A DNA stretch of 64,000 nucleotides from an uncultured Parabacteroides sp. (GTDB taxonomy: Bacteria > Bacteroidota > Bacteroidia > Bacteroidales > Tannerellaceae), in contig NZ_CABUOD010000013.1 in the NCBI RefSeq assembly GCF_902493135.1, forward strand, positions 1 through 64,000, in the 5' to 3' direction. A model generated the notes under the pieces. It saw only the letters and a list, made by a program, of their open reading frames with translations, was not told where the DNA came from and searched no databases. How positions within the stretch are numbered: position 1 is the first letter of the stretch; every line of letters starts with the position of its first letter. Shown here piece by piece: positions 23,496 to 33,591 of this stretch. A program made the translations under genes and the position numbers.

Positions 23496-23682
23496 ATGTC
23501 AACAAAACAATGCGAAGAGAAACTCAAAGATAAAGGCGTACGCCCGACAGCCGCCCGGATTCTTATATTGCAGGATCATATAAAAAATCCCGGTCGTACA
23601 GTTGCCCGAAGGCTTCATCATGGATACGATCAACTACACGGTCAAAGGGATCTGCCCGGCATGCAAGTCCCCGGATCTGTAA
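23496..23682 (+). pseudogene. Fur-family regulator with an internal deletion
   Basis: The first 26 codons (MSTKQCEEKLKDKGVRPTAA...ILILQ) are a normal Fur/PerR N terminus. After a run of A's (23582-23587) the frame shifts by one, and the other frame (IPVVQLPEGFIMDTINYTVK, GICPACKSPDL, stop at 23680-23682) is a normal Fur C terminus with its zinc-binding Cys-x-x-Cys. About 80 middle residues, including most of the winged helix and the dimer core, are missing. The gene is therefore dead. It lies directly before a metal-efflux ATPase. Confidence 0.8.
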
Positions 23683-23747
23683 AACGCAATCGAGTTGCAA
23701 AAATATCTTCAGATCTTTGCATCAGAATAATAAAAACAGATTGAATC

Positions 23748-25688
23748 ATGGAAGCTAAAACAACTTGCCACTCAGGATGCGGATGCAGTTGCGGACACAA
23801 TAAAGGAGAAGAACGCCCGAACGTGGCATTGCCGGTCCTGTCCTTCATCCTGCTCGTTACAGGCCTTATCTTTGGGCATACCGGACAAGGCTGGTTCTCG
23901 CCGGCGGTAAGGCTCGTCTGGTATCTGGCGGCATTCCTTCCGGTAGGGCTGCCAGTCATGCGGGAGGCCTATCGCGAGGCTTTGCGAAAAGACTTCTTCA
24001 CCGAGTTCACATTGATGTCGGTCGCTTCGCTCGGAGCTTTCAGCATCGGCGAATACCCGGAAGCCGTGGCTGTCATGCTATTCTATACGGTCGGGGAAAT
24101 GTTGCAGAACAAAGCAGTCGAACGTGCATCACAAAATATCAGCCGCCTGCTCGACGTCCGTCCCGAACGTACGGATGTATTCCGTGAAGGCAAGTATGTC
24201 AATATCTCCCCGAAAGAGGTACGGACAGGCGAACGGATCGAGGTAAAGCCGGGCGGACGCATACCGCTCGATGGGATTTTGCAGGAGCCCGAAGCATCGT
24301 TCGACACCTCCGCCCTGACAGGCGAAAGCATGCCCCGCACGCTCCGGAAAGGGGATGAAGTCCTGGCGGGGATGATCGTACTGGGACAAACCGTCCGCCT
24401 CGAAGTGAACCGCCCGTATGAGCAAAGCGCATTAGCCCGCATTTTAGCGTTGGTGAAAGATGCGGCCGAGCGTAAAGCTCCCGCCGAGCTGTTCATCCGC
24501 CGGTTCGCGCGGTTCTATACGCCTGCCGTGATCGTGTTGGCCCTGCTGATCGTAACGGTTCCGGCGCTTGCCGGACTGATGATGCCTTCTTTCCAGTACG
24601 TCTTTCATGACTGGTTGTACCGGGGATTGGTCTTTTTAGTCATCTCCTGCCCGTGCGCCTTGGTGATCAGCGTGCCGTTGGGATATTTCGGAGGCATCGG
24701 GGCGGCGTCACGTGCCGGCATCCTGTTCAAGGGTGGCAATTATCTGGATGCCGTCACCCGGATAAATACCGTTGCATTCGACAAAACAGGGACATTGACC
24801 ACCGGACGCTTCGACGTGACGGATATGCAGGCGCACGGGATTCCCGGCCCGGAAGTATTGGCCCTGCTTTTATCCGTCGAACAGAAAAGTACTCACCCGA
24901 TCGCACAGGCGATCGTCCGATACGCAAAGAAACAGAATATCTCTGCGGCAAGCATATCGGAGATGCATGAACTGGCCGGACACGGCGTGGAGGCTGTCAT
25001 CGGCGGGCAGGAAGTGCTTGTCGGGAATATCCGCCTGATGAAAGAGCGCGGGATTTCCATCCCCGAAGAGTTGTCCGACAAGGTGGCGACCGTAGTGATC
25101 TGTGCCGTCAATAAGAAATATGCCGGCCATCTGCTATTGTCCGATACGTTGAAAGACGATGCCGTGGAGGCGATTGCCAAACTGAGGGAGTTAGGGGTGA
25201 CGGATATCCGTCTACTGTCGGGTGACAAAAAAGAGATTGTCGCCTCTTTTGCCAAACGTTTAGGAATCGGCCGGGCATACGGGAACCTGTTGCCGGAGGA
25301 CAAGGCGGCACATATCCGGGAAATGGTTGAAGAGCCGGGCAAAACCGTGGCTTTTGTCGGAGACGGAATGAATGATGCTCCGGTATTGGCTCTAAGCCAT
25401 GTAGGGATTGCGATGGGCGGACTCGGTTCGGATGCGGCGATCGAGAGTGCCGACGTCGTTATCCAGAACGACCAGCCGTCCAAGGTGGCGACCGCCATCA
25501 CGATCGGGCGCAAGACGCGTACGATTGTCCGCCAGAATATCATAGGGGCACTTGGCGTAAAAGGGATCGTACTGTTGGCAGGCGCATTGGGATACGTCAC
25601 ATTGTGGGGAGCGGTCTTCGCAGATGTCGGTGTCGCTCTGCTGGCGGTCTTCAATTCGGTCCGCATACTGAATAGGAAGACATGGTAA
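23748..25688 (+). CDS. Heavy-metal P1B-type ATPase (zinc/cadmium/lead exporter class)
   Basis: 646 residues. There is no HMA domain; a short N-terminal Cys/His cluster (CHSGCGCSCGH, 7-17) stands in as a metal-binding tail. About eight membrane helices follow. Core motifs: TGES (191-194) in the actuator domain, CPC (301-303) in the transport path, DKTGTLT with phosphorylated Asp345, STHPIA in the nucleotide domain, and GDGMNDAP. CPC plus this tail points to Zn2+/Cd2+/Pb2+ rather than copper. The ruined Fur gene upstream was probably its regulator, so expression may now be constitutive or controlled in trans. Confidence 0.9.
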   Translation: MEAKTTCHSGCGCSCGHNKGEERPNVALPVLSFILLVTGLIFGHTGQGWFSPAVRLVWYLAAFLPVGLPVMREAYREALRKDFFTEFTLMSVASLGAFSIGEYPEAVAVMLFYTVGEMLQNKAVERASQNISRLLDVRPERTDVFREGKYVNISPKEVRTGERIEVKPGGRIPLDGILQEPEASFDTSALTGESMPRTLRKGDEVLAGMIVLGQTVRLEVNRPYEQSALARILALVKDAAERKAPAELFIRRFARFYTPAVIVLALLIVTVPALAGLMMPSFQYVFHDWLYRGLVFLVISCPCALVISVPLGYFGGIGAASRAGILFKGGNYLDAVTRINTVAFDKTGTLTTGRFDVTDMQAHGIPGPEVLALLLSVEQKSTHPIAQAIVRYAKKQNISAASISEMHELAGHGVEAVIGGQEVLVGNIRLMKERGISIPEELSDKVATVVICAVNKKYAGHLLLSDTLKDDAVEAIAKLRELGVTDIRLLSGDKKEIVASFAKRLGIGRAYGNLLPEDKAAHIREMVEEPGKTVAFVGDGMNDAPVLALSHVGIAMGGLGSDAAIESADVVIQNDQPSKVATAITIGRKTRTIVRQNIIGALGVKGIVLLAGALGYVTLWGAVFADVGVALLAVFNSVRILNRKTW

Positions 25689-25730
25689 AACCGGATTTCA
25701 CGGATTAAGGAGCCAAAATGAAACCTCTCT

Positions 25731-25758
25731 TTTGCCGGGGGATTAATCTCCCGGCAAA
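25731..25758. terminator. Bidirectional terminator between convergent genes
   Basis: TTTGCCGGG and CCCGGCAAA pair perfectly over 9 bp around a 10-nt loop, between the stop of the P-type ATPase and the stop of the glycosidase. Confidence 0.65.
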
Positions 25759-25772
25759 GGATAGATTTTCTT

Positions 25773-26750
25773 TTATTTCAGAAAAGGTTTCCCATTTTTC
25801 CAAACCACCTCTTCCTGTGTGATATACCAGGTTTTTCCGTTATCATTATTTCCCTGATAGAACAGGTAAGTGCGTCCGTCCGAATCGGTAAAAATATGAG
25901 GATGGCCGGATTCGCTGGAATTCCATTCGCCGGATTTACCGTTCCTAAGGAAAGGTTCTTCCGAAAGGCGTTTCCAGACAATGCCGTCTTCGCTTTCCGC
26001 CACTCCGATCTGCTGGGGGGCATTATTGTAAGCCCCGGCATAAAACATATAAAGTTTGTCACCTTTCTTTGCGATCGAAGCCCCTTCGATGCATTTTCCT
26101 TCCCACGGATACACGGGATACAAAATAGAGGAATCCGTCGCCTGCACCCAATCTTCCCGGTTGAAATTGGTATTGCCCGGAGCAACGGCTACTCCCTGCA
26201 TCTGGATGTCATAATTTTTATCGCGGGTTGCAAAATAGAGGAAATAACGTCCCTTGAACTCGCACACTTCCGCATCTATGGCACGCCCGCAAGTCCAATC
26301 CCCGACCGGGTGGAAAATCGGATTCGTAGGATTCCTTCTGAAATGAATGCCGTCATCCGATACGGCATGGCAGATGGCATCTTTCTTCCCATTCCCGTAT
26401 GTCTGATAAAACAAATGCACCTTTCCGTCCTTCACCAACGCACCAGGCGCACAAAGTCCTTTTTGCTCATAATCGGCTCCGGGAGCAGGCGTGATCTCTC
26501 CCACCTTCGTCCAGTTCACCAAATCCTGACTCTCCGCAATCCCAATATTCCATCCGGAATCAGGTTCCCCCTTCATCGGCGGAATGGAATGATACATCAA
26601 ATAGCGCCCCTTAAAATTAACCACATGCGGATCTTTCGAATAAGGAACCCCGACACGGGAGGTATCACCGTATAGCATGAGGGGACGTTGTTGAGCGCTT
26701 GCACACAAAGAGAGGAGCAGGCTGAGAATTGTTAGCAAAAGTGTTTTCAT
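25773..26750 (-). CDS. Five-bladed beta-propeller glycosidase (GH43/GH117-like)
   Basis: 325 residues from the ATG at 26750; the longer frame up to 26819 overlaps this gene's promoter. Signal peptide about 1-20 (LLLSLCASAQ). The blades are marked by KDPHVVNFKGRYLMYHS, GLCAPGALVKDGKVHLFYQT, AIDAEVCEFKGRYFLYFATR and EGASIAKKGDKLYMFY, with acidic residues in the usual catalytic positions. The folds of GH43, GH117 and related families are hard to separate by eye, so the substrate (arabinosides, galactosides or others) is left open. It is the last gene of PUL 1 and has its own promoter. Confidence 0.75.
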   Translation of the reverse strand: MKTLLLTILSLLLSLCASAQQRPLMLYGDTSRVGVPYSKDPHVVNFKGRYLMYHSIPPMKGEPDSGWNIGIAESQDLVNWTKVGEITPAPGADYEQKGLCAPGALVKDGKVHLFYQTYGNGKKDAICHAVSDDGIHFRRNPTNPIFHPVGDWTCGRAIDAEVCEFKGRYFLYFATRDKNYDIQMQGVAVAPGNTNFNREDWVQATDSSILYPVYPWEGKCIEGASIAKKGDKLYMFYAGAYNNAPQQIGVAESEDGIVWKRLSEEPFLRNGKSGEWNSSESGHPHIFTDSDGRTYLFYQGNNDNGKTWYITQEEVVWKNGKPFLK

Positions 26751-26780
26751 TATTACTTTATTATTCATTAATCCAATATA

Positions 26781-26812
26781 CAAAGATAAAAACAAATTCA
26801 AGGAGAGACAAA
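26781..26812 (-). promoter_or_regulatory. Minus-strand promoter of the propeller glycosidase
   Basis: On the minus strand TTTG (26812-26809), 20 bp, then TATCTTTG (26788-26781), a consensus sigma-ABfr promoter about 31 bp before the ATG at 26750. It overlaps a small hairpin (GGAGAGA/TCTCTCC, 26801-26824), so the gene can be expressed apart from the rest of PUL 1. Confidence 0.65.
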
Positions 26813-26858
26813 AACTCATCTCTCCCTAAACCATATATAGAATCAAAAGTCTCAACCA

Positions 26859-28589
26859 TTAGTTACCATAACCCGGATTCTGTGTAAACTCTTCCGGATT
26901 TGAAACATTGGTGAGTTGATCACGAGGTATTGGACGTAAGACATGGAACTCTTCAAATTTTCCAGCAGTAGAAGAACTCATATTCGAATTATTCATACGT
27001 TCCATTAATTTGCCTGTACGTTTTAAATCATACCAACGATGCATTTCTCCCATCAGTTCACGCCCACGCTCATCCAAGATAAAATCAATGGAAACATCCG
27101 ATGATTTTATCTCCATATCTGTTTCATGGCCAGGAACAGCCGCTCTATGACGAACTACATTAATATACTCGACAGCCTTTTGTGAATTACCTAATAAAAA
27201 TGCAGCCTCAGCAGCCAACAAGTAAGTATCCGCTAAACGGAAAACAAACACATCTCGTGAACCTGCTGTCCAATTGACTTCCGGACGTAACGGATCTAAA
27301 TGTTTTACCAGATAAGCATACATTTTATAACTTGTGAAGCGGGTGTTGGAAGGCCACTTTGCATTAGGATTCGTTTCAGACTGGACATCTATCGCCGGAT
27401 CAATTTGTTCACGCATATATTCAGGTAAGAAAACAAGAACCGGCCAAACTTCTTTGATTTGCTCCGGTGTCCAAGGTTCTCTCGGATCGATCATTGCTAA
27501 TTCACCTTTTTTCCAAACTTTTTCTTCCATCTGTTTGCTATAAGGACTGAATATTTTTTCAGTCACAGATTTTTCTGTAACATTCCATCTGGAAATAAAG
27601 CAATCATTCCAACGTTTATCGATCGCTCCATCAAACAAATTAATAGCAAAATCTGTTGAACGCTCTCTACTCCAAGGACGACCATATTCTATTACACGTA
27701 ATACAGCCGGATGTTCTTCTGAATAAGCAGAACAGAAAAACATATGAGCCGTATTCCCCTTTCCATTCAATTCTGCATTTTGCGTATACAGCACCGGAAA
27801 AATAACTTCCGAATTATGTTTATTGTTCATATCCCAAAGTTCTGCATGAGACTGAACCAATGAATATTGTCCAGAATTAATCACTGTTTCTGCATACTGT
27901 AATGCATTTTCAATATCACGATTATCCCGCTTTACTGTCAATAAAACTCTTGACAGATGATGCATCGCTGCATATTTTGTTACTCGACCATATTCTGAAA
28001 CAGAATAGGATTCCGGTAAATTCTGCATTGCATACTCCAAATCAGAAATAATTTGCGTCCATACTTCATCAGCCTTTGTTTTGTACACAGCTGTTTCAAC
28101 AGAATTCGTAGGTTTTAAAGACATTGGAATATCTCCAAATTGCTGAACCAAATGATAAAAATAATGAGCTCTGATAAATAAAGCCTCCGCCAAATATTGT
28201 ACACGCAAACTTTCATCTAATCCTTCAATTTCATCATTTTCCAGACTATAAATAACAGTATTGCATTGATTTATTGACTTATAAGAATTATACCAAAAAC
28301 TTCTTACATCATTATTGGTTGCATCTATTGTCCAATTTCTCCATTGTTCACTACCATTATAAGCGATCCATAAATCAGACGGCCCCTCACACATATAAAT
28401 CAGGTATTCCTGTATATACATGTTTCTTAAGGTAGAATACAATCCATTCACACCATTAGTAATTCCCTCTTTAGTGGTATAGAAATTACCGACAGTCACT
28501 TTGTTATAAGCTGTTTCTTCCAAGAAGTCGCAAGACACTAAGCAGAATAAAGACAGCAAACCTATTAATGTTTTATTTAGTATTTTCAT
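26859..28589 (-). CDS. SusD/RagB-family glycan-binding lipoprotein (PUL 1)
   Basis: 576 residues. Lipoprotein signal (LLSLFCLVSC, Cys about 20), so exported to the outer membrane surface, where it lids the SusC pore. The N-terminal TPR-like helices and C-terminal SusD domain are present, ending with the typical RPIPRDQL...NPGYGN. It starts 22 bp after the SusC gene, so the pair is co-expressed. It differs strongly from the other two SusD proteins here, implying a different glycan. Confidence 0.92.
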   Translation of the reverse strand: MKILNKTLIGLLSLFCLVSCDFLEETAYNKVTVGNFYTTKEGITNGVNGLYSTLRNMYIQEYLIYMCEGPSDLWIAYNGSEQWRNWTIDATNNDVRSFWYNSYKSINQCNTVIYSLENDEIEGLDESLRVQYLAEALFIRAHYFYHLVQQFGDIPMSLKPTNSVETAVYKTKADEVWTQIISDLEYAMQNLPESYSVSEYGRVTKYAAMHHLSRVLLTVKRDNRDIENALQYAETVINSGQYSLVQSHAELWDMNNKHNSEVIFPVLYTQNAELNGKGNTAHMFFCSAYSEEHPAVLRVIEYGRPWSRERSTDFAINLFDGAIDKRWNDCFISRWNVTEKSVTEKIFSPYSKQMEEKVWKKGELAMIDPREPWTPEQIKEVWPVLVFLPEYMREQIDPAIDVQSETNPNAKWPSNTRFTSYKMYAYLVKHLDPLRPEVNWTAGSRDVFVFRLADTYLLAAEAAFLLGNSQKAVEYINVVRHRAAVPGHETDMEIKSSDVSIDFILDERGRELMGEMHRWYDLKRTGKLMERMNNSNMSSSTAGKFEEFHVLRPIPRDQLTNVSNPEEFTQNPGYGN

Positions 28590-28611
28590 ATCTCGTTATC
28601 AATTAGACTAT

Positions 28612-31600
28612 TTAGAAAGTTGCATTTACTCCAAACACAAATGAAGTCAACGGACGATGGTCCGTATAAGCATTACAGTTTTCCGGATCCAGTCCTACAT
28701 AATCACTTTTTGTCCAAGTATATGGATTTTCAACCATAAAATACATTCTGAACTTTTCGCTATAGAACTTCTTGGAGATTTCTTTCGGCAATGTATAGCC
28801 CAAGTTAATGTTCTTCAAACGAATGAAAGAAAGATCCCTATATGCATAATCACTCGATGTCAGTAACTCCTGTGAATTAGTTATGACAGGTTTAGGACAA
28901 ACATTAGATGGATTATCCGGCATCCAGAAATCCACATTCAAATGATTATAACGAGTAGAACCCGCTTCATCTGTCAAGACACCTAACACCTGCCCATATT
29001 TCTGACGCGTATAGAAATAAATATTCAAATCGAAATTCTTATAATACAGTCCGGTAGACAAGCCTGCCGTCCACTTCGGTATCTTATTGAATGTGTACAA
29101 ATCGCCTTCATCATATACACCATTATTGTTTACATCTTCTATTTTAGGATTTCCCGGTTCACGCCCATATCGTGCAGCCTCTTCCTCTTCTCCCTTTTGC
29201 CAAACACCGATATATTTATACAAGCGTTCAATATACAACGGTTCTCCAATAAACCATTTATTCCCCGGGCTATCCTCTTTCCCGTTAAACAATTCGACAA
29301 TTTCATTCTTGTTATAACCAAACGTCAAGTCCACTGTCCATCTGAAATCTTTCGTTACCACCGGAACTGTATTCAACGCGATTTCTACACCCGAATTACG
29401 AGTTTTACCTACATTCTGCCAAGTAAATTCATATCCGGTAGTAATCGGTAAATTACGTTTCATCAACAAGTCATCCGTATTACGGACATATCCATCAATA
29501 GAACCGTTGATACGATTATTCAAGAAGCCGAAATCAACACCGACGTTATATTCTTCCGTTCGTTCCCATCCCAATTGGTTATTAGCTAATTCTGTAGGAA
29601 GATATCCCATTGCCGACTGTTCATTCGTACCAAAATAATAGACATATTTACCTAAAGCTCCTTGTGTGGCATATTCCGATATGGCCGTATTGCCTGAATT
29701 ACCCCAACTTAAACGGAATTTCAAATTTGAAAGCCAATCAACATCTCTCAAAAATACTTCATCATTCATACGCCAAGCTAATGCCACAGAGGGGAAGAAA
29801 TCCCATTTATTACCTTTAGCCAGACGAGAAGAGCCATCATAACGTCCTGTCAATGTCAATAAATACCGATCCTTAAACGAATAATTGATCCTTCCCATGA
29901 ATGACAACAATGCCCATTTCCGTACAGAAGATAGACGAGTAAAGACATCTGGTGCTTCATTCACATTAAACGAAGAACCAAAGTAAGGCATGCCTTGCCC
30001 TGTCAATCCGACCAATTCCGACTTATCAGTCTGCATATCATGCACGAGCGAAGCATCCAAACTATGCTCATTCCATGTTTTTTTATAGTTCAACATATTT
30101 GTGAATGTAATCTGCTGTTCATTCGTTTTCTTATACTCAGCAGACGGATCCGCCAGTTGGCGAACTTGAGAAGTAGAACTCTTATAAACTCCATTCTCGA
30201 TTGACGACAAGCCATATGTCAAACTTGTACGGAATTTCAAGTCTTTGATTATTTCCCAATCCGCGAATAAGTTCAAAAGGATACGGGTACGTTTTTCTTT
30301 ATTGTCTACATTATTCTTATCAGTATCGAACAAAGGATTCGAATGCAATACCGTCTGATACCAACCGCTATTGTAAAAGCGCATATCTCCATTCTCGTCA
30401 TAAACCTCCGTTAGTGGATCAATAACTGTTCCATATTTCCAGACACTATTATCTCCATTATTACGAGTCGTCAATGCTAAAAGAGAAGAATAGCCTACCG
30501 TCAAGTTCTTTGCCAATTCCATATCCCCGTTAATACGAGCAGAGAAACGTTCATATCCCATATTATCAATAATACTTTGGTCTTTATTATAACCTAACAC
30601 TAACATGTTACGGTTACGGCCATTCGACTGGTTGATACTGACATTATGGTCTGTTTTATAGCCCGTACCGCTAAACATCAAATCTTGCCAATCTACAAAT
30701 TGTCCGGAGTTCAAGGCTTTTAATTGAATATCATCAAATATTTCCTTATCTGTCTTTCCGTAATTAGCCATTCTTTTCCAGTCTGCATATTTTTCACCGC
30801 TCATCATATCATAATTCTTGAATGACTTGGACACGCCGACATATCCGTCATAGCTAACAGACAGTTTAGCTTCCTTACGGGCACGTTTAGTCGTAATGAT
30901 AACAACACCATTTGCTCCTCGAGAGCCATAAATGGCAGTGGATGAAGCATCTTTCAAGACATCAATCGATTCGATTTCTGCCGGGTTGATCTCATCGATC
31001 TTTCCTCCGAACGGAGCATCATCCACCACTATCAATGGATCATTGCCCGCATTGATCGAATTATATCCACGGATCACAATGGTAGAAGATGCTCCAGGAG
31101 AGTTTCCCATCGTAATATCCGCACCTGCAATTTTACCTTGCAATGCTTGCATAGGATCTTTCATCACCGCCTGATTCTGAATCGACGAAGATGAAATCTG
31201 TGAAACAGATCCTGTCAGGTCACGTTTTTTAACAGAGCCATAACCAACCACAACCACTTCATCCAAAGCTTGCGTATCTTCCTTCAATTGGATGTTCAAA
31301 GTTGTCTTGCCTTTACTAACCACGACATCCTTGTCCAAATATCCGATGTACGTTATGCTTAATTGGGAGCCTTCGGATATCGACAATGAAAAATTCCCAT
31401 CCATATCCGTAATCGTACCATTAGCCGTCCCTTTTTCTACCACATTCGCACCGGCGACCGGTTCTCCATTCTCATCTTTTACGATGCCTTTTACGATGAT
31501 CTGCTTTTGTTGGGTGGCAGAGGGTTCTGCGACTTCTTTCTTGGAAATGACGATCATCTTGCCTTGGACGGAATAAGACAATCCGTTATCCAATACGGCA

Positions 31601-31833
31601 GATAGCACTTCTTCCAAGGATGCATCATTAAAATTATGCGTAATCTGCTTCTTCTCATTCACTTCATCCTTTTTGTAAATGATGGAATACTGCAGTTCTT
31701 TCTCTACTTCCGCCAAGACTGTTTTTAAAGGAACATTTTTAAATTGCCGGGTGATCCGTTGTGCATTCATGGAGGTAGCCCCAGAAAGCATCAAGGCAAG
31801 GATTAACGCCCTTCCTACATGTTTTCTATACAT
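28612..31833 (-). CDS. SusC/RagA TonB-dependent outer-membrane transporter with STN domain (PUL 1)
   Basis: 1073 residues. Signal peptide (about 1-25, TSMNAQ), an STN signalling domain (about 30-85) that contacts the FecR partner, a carboxypeptidase-D-like domain (about 118-190, KGIVKDENGEPVAGANVVEK), the plug starting near DEVVVVGYG, and a 22-stranded barrel ending FVFGVNATF. The STN domain means import is coupled to signalling through the FecR protein at 31882 and the sigma factor at 32972. Imported oligosaccharide unknown. Confidence 0.95.
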   Translation of the reverse strand: MYRKHVGRALILALMLSGATSMNAQRITRQFKNVPLKTVLAEVEKELQYSIIYKKDEVNEKKQITHNFNDASLEEVLSAVLDNGLSYSVQGKMIVISKKEVAEPSATQQKQIIVKGIVKDENGEPVAGANVVEKGTANGTITDMDGNFSLSISEGSQLSITYIGYLDKDVVVSKGKTTLNIQLKEDTQALDEVVVVGYGSVKKRDLTGSVSQISSSSIQNQAVMKDPMQALQGKIAGADITMGNSPGASSTIVIRGYNSINAGNDPLIVVDDAPFGGKIDEINPAEIESIDVLKDASSTAIYGSRGANGVVIITTKRARKEAKLSVSYDGYVGVSKSFKNYDMMSGEKYADWKRMANYGKTDKEIFDDIQLKALNSGQFVDWQDLMFSGTGYKTDHNVSINQSNGRNRNMLVLGYNKDQSIIDNMGYERFSARINGDMELAKNLTVGYSSLLALTTRNNGDNSVWKYGTVIDPLTEVYDENGDMRFYNSGWYQTVLHSNPLFDTDKNNVDNKEKRTRILLNLFADWEIIKDLKFRTSLTYGLSSIENGVYKSSTSQVRQLADPSAEYKKTNEQQITFTNMLNYKKTWNEHSLDASLVHDMQTDKSELVGLTGQGMPYFGSSFNVNEAPDVFTRLSSVRKWALLSFMGRINYSFKDRYLLTLTGRYDGSSRLAKGNKWDFFPSVALAWRMNDEVFLRDVDWLSNLKFRLSWGNSGNTAISEYATQGALGKYVYYFGTNEQSAMGYLPTELANNQLGWERTEEYNVGVDFGFLNNRINGSIDGYVRNTDDLLMKRNLPITTGYEFTWQNVGKTRNSGVEIALNTVPVVTKDFRWTVDLTFGYNKNEIVELFNGKEDSPGNKWFIGEPLYIERLYKYIGVWQKGEEEEAARYGREPGNPKIEDVNNNGVYDEGDLYTFNKIPKWTAGLSTGLYYKNFDLNIYFYTRQKYGQVLGVLTDEAGSTRYNHLNVDFWMPDNPSNVCPKPVITNSQELLTSSDYAYRDLSFIRLKNINLGYTLPKEISKKFYSEKFRMYFMVENPYTWTKSDYVGLDPENCNAYTDHRPLTSFVFGVNATF

Positions 31834-31881
31834 AAACCAATAAATTAAAGAATTAGATTTAATAATATATTAACAATTGCG

Positions 31882-32880
31882 CTATTGTTTTCTAATATAA
31901 ATATCCCGACCCCGCCGTTCATAACGGATCGGAATAATCTCGGATAGAGCGTGAAAGACATCTCCGACCGTCTCTTCATTGCGAAGTGATACGCGGAAAG
32001 CTATATCTTTTTCCAAGTCGTCTCCCAAATGAATCTGAACGTCATATTTACGGGATAGGCGGACTGCCAGCTCATTGAGAGTGATTTTATCATATTCAAC
32101 TCTCCCTTCTGTCCAAGATTTATATTGAGATGCCTGAACCTTCTGACGGGAAAAACTTCCGTTTTGTTTGTCAAGACTCAGCAATTCTCCCGGTGCAACC
32201 GGAATATGTCTCCCTTTATATAAAATATCGATAGAGCCTTCCAATAATGTCGTTTTAGCAGAAATATCTTCAGGATAAGATGATACATTAAATTTTGTTC
32301 CTTTCACCAATACACTGTACTGATCCGTTTTAACCATAAAAGGAGTTCCATCAGACTGTTTGGTCACTTCGAAATAAGCTTCGCCGGTTAACAAGACTTC
32401 CCTGTTTTTAGAATTGAAATTACCAGCATACTGTAAAGAAGAACCGGCATTCAACCATACAATCGTTCCATCCGCCAGTATCAGTTTGCTTTTTTCTCCA
32501 TAGGCCGTTTCTAAAGCAAACAGGTTATTGGCGAGCTCCATACTCCGGTAAAAATGAAAACCATACATACCGCCCAACACTAACACGCAGGCAATTGCAG
32601 CGACCGCGATAAACCGCTGCAATTGCCTGCGTTTAGTACTAAACGTGCCATTCAACGATTGACGCACCTGCACTCGGCGTTGTAACTGTTTCCATTCATT
32701 CGAAACTTCAGGAATCAGTTTATAGGAAAGCATCCATTCTTCCTCCCATTGACGGAACGTTCTTTCATTAGATGGTGCATCATTCAAAAACCGGAAAAGA
32801 AGCTCTTCTTCGGAGGGAGTAATGCGTCCTTCAAAATAACGTATTGCCAACTGGTGATTATCGATCTCCTGCTCTTTCAT
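31882..32880 (-). CDS. FecR-family anti-sigma factor (PUL 1)
   Basis: 332 residues. A cytosolic anti-sigma part (1-85) has the usual EEELLFRFLNDAP...W layout, then one membrane helix (about 87-110) and the periplasmic FecR domain (about 115-225, LADGTIVWLNAGSSLQYAGNF) followed by DUF4974 (KITLNELAVRLSRKYDVQI). It holds the sigma factor at the membrane until the SusC STN domain signals. It lies 91 bp after the sigma gene and 48 bp before SusC. Confidence 0.92.
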   Translation of the reverse strand: MKEQEIDNHQLAIRYFEGRITPSEEELLFRFLNDAPSNERTFRQWEEEWMLSYKLIPEVSNEWKQLQRRVQVRQSLNGTFSTKRRQLQRFIAVAAIACVLVLGGMYGFHFYRSMELANNLFALETAYGEKSKLILADGTIVWLNAGSSLQYAGNFNSKNREVLLTGEAYFEVTKQSDGTPFMVKTDQYSVLVKGTKFNVSSYPEDISAKTTLLEGSIDILYKGRHIPVAPGELLSLDKQNGSFSRQKVQASQYKSWTEGRVEYDKITLNELAVRLSRKYDVQIHLGDDLEKDIAFRVSLRNEETVGDVFHALSEIIPIRYERRGRDIYIRKQ

Positions 32881-32971
32881 AACTTTTGCTTTCTATATGA
32901 TGTAACAACTCAAATGAATTTTACCCAACCCCCTTCTTAAAAAAAATCCTCAAAACAAAAGAAACGAGATT

Positions 32972-33586
32972 TCATTCGGAAAGCAGCCAAGCCAGTATAG
33001 CGATATAGACATCCAACGGATATTTGTCTTTAAAATGTGCGGAAAAGCGTGCTAAGGCTTTGGCTATATGTTTTTCCACCGCAGTAGTCGATATTTGGAG
33101 AGCATCTGCAATCTCCCGGTTTTTCATTTTCTTAAAACGACTCATTTCAAATACTTCACGGCAACGGGAAGGCAAATCATTCATAACAAGACTGATCTGT
33201 TGTTGCAATTCCTTATACAGGAGGGAATATTCCGGGCTCAGGTTAAAATCCCAATAATAAAGTTCTTCACGTCCACCCACCTCGTCCAAATGCTCCAAAC
33301 TATGCTGTTCCACCAATTGTAAATGTTTCAAATAGTTCAGGCAAGCATTCCTCACCATTGCGAAAAGGAGGGATGAAATGGAAACTGCCTCTATCAAATC
33401 ACGTTTTTCCCAGAATCTCAAAAAGCTTTCCTGTATGATATCCCGGACCGCCTCTTCATCTGTCACAAAACGAGCAGCATATCCCCGTAACCGGGGATAA
33501 TAGGTATTGAACAGAAATTCGAACGCTTCACCGTTTCCGTTCTTTATCTCCTGAAGGAGAATCTTCTCGTCTGTGAAGTTCTTCAT
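32972..33586 (-). CDS. ECF-type RNA polymerase sigma factor (PUL 1)
   Basis: 204 residues. Region 2: YYPRLRGYAARFVTDEEAVR and DIIQESFLRFWEK. Region 4: MSRFKKMKNREIADALQIS with the helix-turn-helix TTAVEKHIAKAL, then the Bacteroidota hydrophobic tail (YIAILAWLLSE). With the FecR protein at 31882 it forms the trans-envelope switch for PUL 1. It begins 5 bp after the stop of the metallophosphoesterase, so that gene may be part of the same transcript. Confidence 0.93.
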   Translation of the reverse strand: MKNFTDEKILLQEIKNGNGEAFEFLFNTYYPRLRGYAARFVTDEEAVRDIIQESFLRFWEKRDLIEAVSISSLLFAMVRNACLNYLKHLQLVEQHSLEHLDEVGGREELYYWDFNLSPEYSLLYKELQQQISLVMNDLPSRCREVFEMSRFKKMKNREIADALQISTTAVEKHIAKALARFSAHFKDKYPLDVYIAILAWLLSE

Positions 33587-33591
33587 ACTGA

